12,121 bases of DNA from Firmicutes bacterium UBA995 (GTDB lineage Bacteria > Bacillota > Sulfobacillia > UBA995): the NCBI GenBank assembly GCA_002291985.1, contig DBBB01000038.1, positions 6,865 through 18,985 on the forward strand, in the 5' to 3' direction. The notes below the pieces were generated by a model. The model did no database searches and was not told the DNA's origin. It saw only the letters and a program-made list of their open reading frames with translations. Both the position numbers and the translations under genes were made by a program. Of the stretch, positions 1-5,636 are shown one piece after another; the first letter of the stretch is position 1; each line of letters starts with the position of its first letter.

Positions 1-1299
1 ACGGCGCTCAACCTGGTGGCCGAGATCGATGACCTGGGCGTGCCCATACTGGGCACCGCCCCTGGGGGCATCGACCTCGCGGAAGACCGGCACCGGTTTG
101 ACCGTCTGCTGAGCGAACTGGGTGTGCCCCGGCCGCCGGGGCGCGTGGCTTGCTCGCCCGAACAGGTGCTGGCCGCGGCGGGGGAACTCGGCTACCCGGT
201 CATCGTCCGACCATCGTACGTCCTGGGTGGCCGGGGAATGGCCGTGCTTCACGAGAGCGACGACTTCGGGCGCCTGGCCGGCGCCGTCGACTGGGACCGC
301 CCCGTATGGGTGGACCGGTTCATCGCCGGCCGCGAGCTGGAGGTCGATGCGCTGGCCGACGGCGAAGGGGTGCTGGTGCTGGGCATCATGGAGCACGTGG
401 AGGCTGCGGGGGTGCACTCGGGTGACTCGTTGCTGGTATACCCGGCCCGGCGCCTGGATGCCGGAGGGCGCGAGCGACTGGTGGAATTGACCACCCGGTT
501 GTCCCTGGCGCTCGGGGTCAGGGGTCTGGTCAACATCCAGTGTGTGTTGACTGACGGAGAACTCCTGGTCCTCGAAGCCAATCCGAGGGCCAGCCGTACC
601 GTGCCCATCCTCGCGAAGGTACTTGGATTCCCGGCGGTGCGGGCAGCCACCCGGCTGGCCCTGGGCTCCACGCTCGCCCAGCTTGGGCTGAGTCCAGGTT
701 TGTATCCCGAACCCGCCCATGTTGCCGTGAAAGCTCCCGTGTTTTCCTGGGCGAAGCTGCCCGGCGTCGACAGCGTGGTCGGCCCGGAGATGAAGTCGAC
801 GGGAGAGGTACTGGGTTTGGACTGGCAGTTTGCCGGCGCCCTGGTAAGGGCGCTGGAGGCCAGCGGCCTTCGCTTGCCCACGAACGGGGGGACGGTCGCA
901 TTCAGCCTGGCCGAGCGCGACAAGGGACGCGGGGTCGAGTTGGCCAGGGGCTACGCCGAGGAGGGGCTGCAATTGGCCGCGACCGCCGGTACGGCCGCCG
1001 CGCTTCGCCGGGCGGGTCTGCCGGTGAGAGCTTACCGTAAGCTCCGCGAGGGCTCGCCCAACCTGATCGACGGACTGGTTGGCCGGGAGGTCGACCTCGT
1101 CGTCAACACCCTCACTCGCGGGGCGGAAGCGTCGCGGGACGGCCACCGCATCCGGCGGGCGGCGGTCGAGCAGGGAGTGCCCTGCCTGACGGCGTTGGAT
1201 ACGGCGGATGCTGTGCTGGAGGCCATCCGCACGCGACAGGCGGGGACGGCATTCCCCGTGCGGGCACTGCAGGACTATCTCGAGGGGGCGCCGCGGTGA
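1..1299 (+). CDS. carB: Carbamoyl-phosphate synthase large subunit, C-terminal part (5' end outside window)
   Basis: CarB joins bicarbonate, ammonia from CarA-bound glutamine and two ATP into carbamoyl phosphate, the first step of pyrimidine (and arginine) synthesis in the cytosol. Reading is open from base 1, so the 433 codons seen (432 residues plus stop) are the C-terminal 40% of a protein usually near 1070 residues. The first part is the second ATP-grasp domain, with RPSYVLGGRGM, GIMEHVEAAGVHSGDS and the metal-binding EANPRASRTVP motif, where the paired Glu and Asn are kept. After LGPEMKSTGEV comes the MGS-like allosteric domain, ending in IRRAAVEQGVPCLTALDTA. Two effector-loop segments in this domain depart from the usual THGT and NTPxGR patterns. 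The stop overlaps the pyrK start by four bases (GTGA). Identity is near certain; the true start cannot be seen. Confidence 0.97.
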   Translation, partial: TALNLVAEIDDLGVPILGTAPGGIDLAEDRHRFDRLLSELGVPRPPGRVACSPEQVLAAAGELGYPVIVRPSYVLGGRGMAVLHESDDFGRLAGAVDWDRPVWVDRFIAGRELEVDALADGEGVLVLGIMEHVEAAGVHSGDSLLVYPARRLDAGGRERLVELTTRLSLALGVRGLVNIQCVLTDGELLVLEANPRASRTVPILAKVLGFPAVRAATRLALGSTLAQLGLSPGLYPEPAHVAVKAPVFSWAKLPGVDSVVGPEMKSTGEVLGLDWQFAGALVRALEASGLRLPTNGGTVAFSLAERDKGRGVELARGYAEEGLQLAATAGTAAALRRAGLPVRAYRKLREGSPNLIDGLVGREVDLVVNTLTRGAEASRDGHRIRRAAVEQGVPCLTALDTADAVLEAIRTRQAGTAFPVRALQDYLEGAPR

Positions 1300-2057
1300 G
1301 ACTGGAAGGAGCCAGGGTGGAAGAGAATCGCCTGCTGGCGCCGGAACACCGCCGGATGGTCCTTCATGCGCCGGATATCGCCACCTCGGCCGCGCCCGGG
1401 CAGTTCGTGCACTTGCGGGTGCATGACTCCCTGCACCCACTGCTGCGGCGGCCCTTCAGCGTGGCGCGACGCGATGTGACGGCCGGGACGCTCACCCTCA
1501 TTTACCGCGTGGTCGGGGAGGGGACGGCCCGTCTGGCGGACCGCCGCCCCGGCGATCGGATGGACGTGCTGGGGCCGCTGGGTCGCGGGTTTCGGATGTT
1601 GCCGGGGAAGATTCCCCTGTTGGTGGGAGGGGGCGTGGGCATCGCCCCCCTGATCTTCCTGGCGGAGGAAGCGCGCCGGACGGGCCGTCAGGTTGAGTTG
1701 CTGGCGGGCGCCCGGACGGCCGCGTTGCTGGTGGGCGAGGAGGATTTGCGCGAGTTCGGGGTCGAATGCTGCCCCGCCACCGATGACGGCAGCAGGGGGT
1801 ACCGGGGACCGGTTACCGGACTCGTCGCCGGGCGGCTGGACGGCCGGGCAGTGTATGCTTCGGGGCCGCCCGCGATGCTCAGGCAAGTCCAGTTGCTTGC
1901 GGAGTCGGTGCCCGCGCAACTCTGCATTGAAGGCGTGATGGCCTGTGGGGTGGGGGCCTGCCTGGGCTGCTCCTGCCGGACCCGGGACGGCGGCCGTCGC
2001 CTGGTCTGCACCGATGGCCCTGTCTTCGATGCCCATGAGGTGAGCCTGGATGGCTGA
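1296..2057 (+). CDS. pyrK: Dihydroorotate dehydrogenase B, electron-transfer subunit PyrK
   Basis: PyrK passes electrons from the FMN of PyrD through a [2Fe-2S] cluster and FAD to NAD+ and forms a heterotetramer with class 1B PyrD. The 253-residue protein has the ferredoxin-reductase layout. An FAD-binding RRPFS motif lies at residues 51-55, GPLGRGF follows, and a glycine-rich nucleotide loop (VGGGVGIAPL) begins near residue 110. A C-terminal cluster-binding run has Cys217, Cys222, Cys225 and Cys238 (C-x4-C-x2-C-x12-C). An extra Cys227 sits inside it. The GTG start overlaps the carB stop as GTGA, and a GAGGGGG run in the end of carB can serve as ribosome binding site. The gene ends eight bases inside pyrD, which fits co-expression of the two subunits. 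Length and motifs are normal for the family. Confidence 0.96.
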   Translation: MRLEGARVEENRLLAPEHRRMVLHAPDIATSAAPGQFVHLRVHDSLHPLLRRPFSVARRDVTAGTLTLIYRVVGEGTARLADRRPGDRMDVLGPLGRGFRMLPGKIPLLVGGGVGIAPLIFLAEEARRTGRQVELLAGARTAALLVGEEDLREFGVECCPATDDGSRGYRGPVTGLVAGRLDGRAVYASGPPAMLRQVQLLAESVPAQLCIEGVMACGVGACLGCSCRTRDGGRRLVCTDGPVFDAHEVSLDG

Positions 2058-2973
2058 CCTGGCCGTGAACCTTGCGGGGATCCGCCTGCGCAACCCGGTG
2101 CTGGCCGCGTCGGGGACCTTCGGTTATGGCAGGGAGTATGCGGCGGTCGTGCCCCTCGACCGCATCGGCGGCATCATCACCAAGGGCACATCGCTCGAGC
2201 CCTGGCCGGGCAACCCCCCGCCCCGGACGGCGGAGACGGCTGCGGGGATGCTGAACGCGATCGGCCTGGAGAACCCCGGTCTGAAACACCTGGTCGAGGT
2301 CGATTTGCCCTGGCTGGCAGGTCAAGGTGCGACGGTGGTGGTCAACGTGGTGGGCAGGACGGTGGACGAGTACGCGGCGGTGGCCGAGGTGCTCGATGGC
2401 CAGCCGCGGGTGGCGGGCCTCGAACTCAACGTGTCGTGTCCCAACGTCGACAAGGGCGGCATGGCGTTCGGCGTCAACCCCGAAAGCACTTATGCGCTGG
2501 TGCGGGCGGTGCGCAGGCGGACCCGCCATCCCCTCCTGGTCAAACTGTCTCCGAACGTCACCGACATCGTGCGCATCGCCGAACAGGCTCGCGACGCCGG
2601 GGCGGATGGATTGTCGGCCGTCAATACTCTGGTCGGCATGGCCATTGACATCGAGCGCCGCCGGCCGGTGCTGGGCAATGTGACCGGGGGCCTCTCGGGT
2701 CCGGCGATCAAGCCGATGGCCCTGGCGGCGGTCTGGCGGCTGGCCCGGGTCGGGCTCCCCATCCTGGGGGGAGGAGGCATCTCCGTCTGGCGCGATGCCG
2801 TCGAATTCCTGTTGGCGGGCGCGACGGCCGTCGCCATCGGCACCGCAACCTTCGTGCGGCCTCGCGCCATGCTGGAAATCGCGGAAGGACTGGAGGAATA
2901 CCTGCTATGCCAGGGGATCGAGCGCATCTCCGATCTGGTGGGGGCGGCCAACCCCGGGGCGCGGGCCGGTTGA
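2050..2973 (+). CDS. pyrD: Dihydroorotate dehydrogenase B (NAD+), catalytic subunit
   Basis: This FMN enzyme oxidises dihydroorotate to orotate in the cytosol. It is class 1B, shown by the adjacent pyrK and by the catalytic cysteine (Cys130) in the ELNVSCPNV motif, where class 2 enzymes have serine. Other family motifs in order are NPVLAASGTFGYGREY near the N terminus, TKGTSLEPWPGNPPPR, MLNAIGLENPG, LLVKLSPNVTDI, NTLVGMAIDI, GGLSGPAIKP and the phosphate-binding GGGGISVWRDAVEFLLAGA. At 307 residues it has the usual length. The ATG at 2050 lies within the end of pyrK and follows a TGAGGTGAG ribosome binding site, so translation is probably coupled to pyrK. It ends at TTGA, where pyrF is likely to begin. 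Confidence 0.97.
   Translation: MADLAVNLAGIRLRNPVLAASGTFGYGREYAAVVPLDRIGGIITKGTSLEPWPGNPPPRTAETAAGMLNAIGLENPGLKHLVEVDLPWLAGQGATVVVNVVGRTVDEYAAVAEVLDGQPRVAGLELNVSCPNVDKGGMAFGVNPESTYALVRAVRRRTRHPLLVKLSPNVTDIVRIAEQARDAGADGLSAVNTLVGMAIDIERRRPVLGNVTGGLSGPAIKPMALAAVWRLARVGLPILGGGGISVWRDAVEFLLAGATAVAIGTATFVRPRAMLEIAEGLEEYLLCQGIERISDLVGAANPGARAG
2892..2909 (+). promoter_or_regulatory. Alternative pyrF start signal inside pyrD (GGAGG plus ATG)
   Basis: GGAGG at 2892-2896 stands ten bases before an ATG at 2907 that is in frame with pyrF. It may be chance, because the same bases encode the conserved LEEYL segment near the PyrD C terminus. It could also draw ribosomes toward the downstream TTG start. 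Confidence 0.3.
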
Positions 2974-3659
2974 TCGTGGCCCTCGATGTCGGCGATCGGG
3001 ACCGCGCCTCCGACCTGGTGGCCCTGCTGGCGCCCGTCGTGGACTGGTTCAAGGTTGGTGTAGAGCTCTACACCCGGGTCGGCCCCGCCGCCGTAGCCCT
3101 GGTCGCCGGGGCGGGGAAGCAAGTCTTTCTCGACCTCAAGTTCCACGATATCCCGGCAACGGTTGCCGGCGCGGGCCGGGCGGTGAAGGACTTGCCCGGC
3201 GTCGGCATGTGGAACGTCCATGCTGCGGGGGGCGCAGCGATGCTGTCGGCCGCGGCGGCCGCCAACCGGCCGGCGGGGACACGCAAGTTGCTGGGCGTCA
3301 CCGTGCTTACCAGCCTGGATGACCGGGCGCTCCCCCCCCTCGGCATCGGCAGGGCCCTGGCGGATCAGGTAGTGGCGCTGGCCAGGTTGAGCCAGGAGGC
3401 GGGCCTGGACGGGGTCGTCGCCACTCCCCGGGAGGTGGCGGACGTGCGGGCGGCATGTGGGCCCAGGTTCCTGGTAGTCACCCCGGGGGTGCGCCCGGAG
3501 GGGACGGATCTCGACGACCAGCGGCGGGTGATGACTCCGGCCGAGGCGGTGCGGGCCGGAGCCGATTACCTGGTAATAGGCAGGCCGATCACCGGGGCCG
3601 TCGATCCCTTGGCGGCCGCGCGACGGATCATCGACGAATTGGCGGAGGTGGATGGGTGA
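2970..3659 (+). CDS. pyrF: Orotidine 5'-phosphate decarboxylase
   Basis: PyrF decarboxylates OMP to UMP, the last step of the pathway. The fold starts directly with LIVALDV, followed by the catalytic D-x-K-x-x-D motif in LDLKFHDIP (Asp55, Lys57, Asp60 from the chosen start), LGVTVLTSLDD, and the phosphate-gripping VTPGVRP and YLVIGRPIT segments. Two starts compete. TTG at 2970 overlaps the pyrD stop as TTGA and gives 229 residues, the normal length for this type 1 family. ATG at 2907 has a GGAGG ten bases upstream but would add 21 Gly/Arg-rich residues read from inside pyrD, overlapping it by 67 bases. I prefer TTG because the family begins right at this strand. GTG at 2976 is also possible. 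The stop overlaps pyrE as GTGA. Confidence 0.94.
   Translation: MIVALDVGDRDRASDLVALLAPVVDWFKVGVELYTRVGPAAVALVAGAGKQVFLDLKFHDIPATVAGAGRAVKDLPGVGMWNVHAAGGAAMLSAAAAANRPAGTRKLLGVTVLTSLDDRALPPLGIGRALADQVVALARLSQEAGLDGVVATPREVADVRAACGPRFLVVTPGVRPEGTDLDDQRRVMTPAEAVRAGADYLVIGRPITGAVDPLAAARRIIDELAEVDG
3644..3658 (+). promoter_or_regulatory. pyrE ribosome binding site and GTG start
   Basis: GGAGG at 3644-3648 lies seven bases before GTG at 3656. This fixes the pyrE start at the GTGA overlap with the pyrF stop, rather than at the in-frame ATG at 3680 or at starts far upstream inside pyrF. Confidence 0.75.
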
Positions 3660-4243
3660 AACCCCAGGATCTCGAGGCAATGCTGGTCGAGTCGGGGGCC
3701 GTCCTGCACGGTCACTTCCTGCTCACGTCCGGGCGACACAGCCCCTTCTTCGTGCAGTGTTCCCAGGTATTGCAGCACCCCGGGAAAGTGGCCCGGCTGG
3801 CGGAGGAGCTGGCGGCCCGACTCGGGCTGGCGGAAAGACCCGAGGTGGTGGTGGGACCGGCCGTGGGGGGGATCATCCTCGCCTACGAGACGGCCCGGCT
3901 TTTGGGCGCCCGGGCGATCTTCGCCGAAAAGGATCCGGGGGGACTCATGGTCTTTCGGCGTGGCTTTCGCCTCGCGCCGGGGGAGCGGGTAATGGTCGTC
4001 GAAGACGTGATTACCACCGGAGGTTCGGTCAAGGCGGTGATCGACGCGGTGAAGCGCGCCGAGGCGCGGGCGCTGGCCGTGGGCGCGCTGGTGGACCGGA
4101 GCGGGGGCCGGGTTTCCTTCGAGGTACCGTCGGCCGCGACGGTCGTGCTGCCGGCCGAGGACTACGCCCCCGGCCAGTGTCCCCTGTGTCGAGCAGGCGT
4201 GCCCCTGGCACATCCGAAGATGTGGACCGGGGAAAATGGGTGA
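3656..4243 (+). CDS. pyrE: Orotate phosphoribosyltransferase
   Basis: PyrE transfers the phosphoribosyl group of PRPP to orotate to make OMP, the substrate of the gene just before it. The 195-residue protein shows LLTSGRHSPFFVQ near the N terminus, FAEKDPGGLMVFRRGF (PRPP-contact loop region) and the PRPP-binding signature VMVVEDVITTGGSV at about residues 112-125, with the Glu116-Asp117 pair. Near the C terminus Cys175-Pro-Leu-Cys178 is followed by GVPLAHP. I recall this C-terminal pattern from the short PyrE branch found in Thermus and many Firmicutes; any metal binding by the pair is a guess. The GTG start is set by a strong ribosome binding site and the overlap with pyrF. It is the last pyrimidine gene of the cluster. 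Confidence 0.96.
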   Translation: MKPQDLEAMLVESGAVLHGHFLLTSGRHSPFFVQCSQVLQHPGKVARLAEELAARLGLAERPEVVVGPAVGGIILAYETARLLGARAIFAEKDPGGLMVFRRGFRLAPGERVMVVEDVITTGGSVKAVIDAVKRAEARALAVGALVDRSGGRVSFEVPSAATVVLPAEDYAPGQCPLCRAGVPLAHPKMWTGENG

Positions 4244-4561
4244 ACAAGCCGCGAACTACGACCCGCTTCACTATCCGGGGGGCACGAGGTGGAGGTCTTC
4301 TGTTGCTCGCTCGATCCGCGGAAGTATGACCATGTGCCATTGCCGGACCTCGGCTTCGCGCCGGTCAACGGGTCCGACCCCCACCAGTTTGCGTCCCGGG
4401 CCGACGACCGGGTCATCGATGCCACGGCCGTCCTGGGGTGGGACATCCTCGAGGCGTACGGGGGCGAAGCCGTCCAGGTTGTCCTGATTGATGGCCCTTG
4501 TCCCGGCCAGGATACGGGATGTTGGCCGCCGAAAGAGATCATCGAGCAGGAGGTGGAATCG
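4236..4561 (+). CDS. Uncharacterised ORF between pyrE and ilvA, stopless and with a probable -1 frame change
   Basis: I do not recognise this protein. A frame opens at ATG 4236, overlapping the pyrE stop by eight bases, and reads MGEQAANYDPLHYPGG up to a run of six G (4277-4282). The coding signal then appears to move to the -1 frame, which can also start by itself at GTG 4289 (MEVFCCSLDPRKYDHVPLPD). That frame runs for 91 codons with GC-rich third positions, no low complexity and plausible composition: two adjacent Cys at its residues 5-6, a VLGWDILEAYGG segment, and two further Cys in LIDGPCPGQDTGCWPPKE. It has no stop and enters ilvA in frame. It may be a separate small protein lacking its stop, an N-terminal domain of the dehydratase, or a gene with a sequencing error. 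No membrane segment or signal peptide is seen. That it is coding is likely; its boundaries are uncertain. Confidence 0.5.
4277..4283 (+). other. Possible slippery heptamer G_GGG_GGC
   Basis: In the frame opened at 4236, the bases read xxG GGG GGC, an X_XXY_YYZ arrangement that allows -1 slippage into the frame continuing to ilvA. Downstream, GGTC (4294-4297) plus TTC can pair with GAA (4321-4323) and GACC (4328-4331) around a bulge; this is only a weak stimulatory structure. A lost G in the assembly would look the same. Confidence 0.3.
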
Positions 4562-4564
4562 ATG
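4548..4564 (+). promoter_or_regulatory. ilvA ribosome binding site and ATG start
   Basis: AGGAGG at 4548-4553 lies eight bases before ATG 4562. This places the dehydratase start where the family normally begins and argues that IlvA can be made separately from the in-frame upstream codons. Confidence 0.75.
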
Positions 4565-5527
4565 GTCACGGCAGACGACATTCGGCAGGCCCGGGCGCGC
4601 ATCGCCGGTCGACTGCACCGTACCGTGCTGGATCTATCCAGCAGCTTTAGCCGGCCGGCCGGCGGCCAGGTATACTTGAAACCGGAAAGCCTGCAAAAGA
4701 CGGGTTCGTTCAAGATCCGCGGGGCGACCAACTACATCTTGCAGTTGGACCCGGAAAGGGGACGTCGAGGGGTCATCGCCGCTTCCTCGGGCAACCACGG
4801 ACAGGCGGTGGCCTGCGCCGCAAGCTGGATGGGCTATCCTTGCGCCGTGGTGGTCCCTGAGGCGGCCTCGCCGGTGAAGGTGGAGGCCGCCCGCGCGTAC
4901 GGAGCCGAAGTGATTCGACACGGGCACACTTCCCGGCAGCGGCTCGAGTTGGCCGAACGCCTGGCCGAGGAAAGGGGCCTGGCTTTCATCCACGCCTTCG
5001 ACGACCCCCGGGTGATTGCCGGTCAAGGTACGGTGGGGCTCGAGATCCTGGAGGACCTCCCCGATGTTGACCAGGTGGTGGTCCCGGTGGGCGGGGGAGG
5101 CCTGATCGCGGGAGTGGCCGTGGCCATAAAAGCGCAGCGTCCGCAAGCGCAGGTGATCGGGGTCGAACCGGAGGGCGCCAATGCCCTCCAACGGTCGCTG
5201 AAGGCCGGCGCGATCGTCTGCGTTGACCAACCCACGAGCATAGCCGACGGCCTGCTGCCGAGCCGGCCGGGCCTGCTCCCCTTCGTCTTGGCCGGGACTC
5301 ATGTCGACGACATCGTCGTGGTCAGCGATGAGGAACTCTGTCGAGCGGTGATCGCCCTCCTCGAACGGGCGCGCCTGGTCGTGGAACCTTCCGGTGCGGC
5401 GGGCGTGGCAGCGATCCTGTCCGGCAAGGTCTCCGGCCGTGACCGGCGGACGGCGGTCGTGCTGAGCGGGGGGAACCTGAGCCTCGATTTCCTGTCTCGT
5501 CTGCTTGCGAAGCCGGACGGGAAGTAG
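4562..5527 (+). CDS. ilvA: Threonine/serine dehydratase, PLP-dependent, short form without ACT domain
   Basis: Enzymes of this fold type II PLP family deaminate threonine to 2-oxobutyrate (and serine to pyruvate), feeding isoleucine synthesis or amino acid breakdown. From ATG 4562 the protein has 321 residues. The PLP lysine is Lys51 in KTGSFKIRGA, SSGNHGQ is at 75-81, the phosphate-binding GGGGL is at 177-181, and a C-terminal VVLSGGNLS ends the PLP site. No regulatory ACT domain follows, so it resembles short catabolic TdcB-type enzymes more than feedback-inhibited biosynthetic IlvA; a serine racemase role cannot be excluded. RTVLDLSSSFS replaces the more usual RTPL start of the first helix region. 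The same frame is open for 106 codons upstream, so a longer product beginning at GTG 4289 (412 residues) is possible. The gene is convergent with rqcH. Confidence 0.88.
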   Translation: MVTADDIRQARARIAGRLHRTVLDLSSSFSRPAGGQVYLKPESLQKTGSFKIRGATNYILQLDPERGRRGVIAASSGNHGQAVACAASWMGYPCAVVVPEAASPVKVEAARAYGAEVIRHGHTSRQRLELAERLAEERGLAFIHAFDDPRVIAGQGTVGLEILEDLPDVDQVVVPVGGGGLIAGVAVAIKAQRPQAQVIGVEPEGANALQRSLKAGAIVCVDQPTSIADGLLPSRPGLLPFVLAGTHVDDIVVVSDEELCRAVIALLERARLVVEPSGAAGVAAILSGKVSGRDRRTAVVLSGGNLSLDFLSRLLAKPDGK

Positions 5528-5566
5528 CTCCACGACCGATGCCTCCACCTGCTGTAAGACCTTCGC

Positions 5567-5636
5567 GCCCCGCGACTCACGGGGGGCAAGCCGGGACGAC
5601 GGCGCCTTCCGTAGTTAGTCCGCCCGCAAGGCGGAC
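5567..5636. terminator. Candidate hairpins in the convergent ilvA/rqcH junction
   Basis: GTCCGCC (5618-5624) and GGCGGAC (5630-5636) form a perfect 7-bp stem with a five-base loop, overlapping the last codons of rqcH. A second, weaker hairpin pairs CCCCG (5568-5572) with CGGGG (5580-5584). Neither has a T run on either strand, so they are possible rather than convincing terminators. The 87 bases between the two stop codons contain nothing else that I can recognise. Confidence 0.3.

Noticed and set aside
2490..3680. Minus-strand open frame of 396 codons opposite pyrD-pyrF
   Set aside because: It crosses the pyrD/pyrF boundary and has no domain signal. It mirrors GC-rich codon positions of the real genes.
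4634..5548. Minus-strand open frame of 304 codons opposite ilvA
   Set aside because: It is fully covered by the dehydratase with its catalytic motifs; the antisense product has no recognisable motif.
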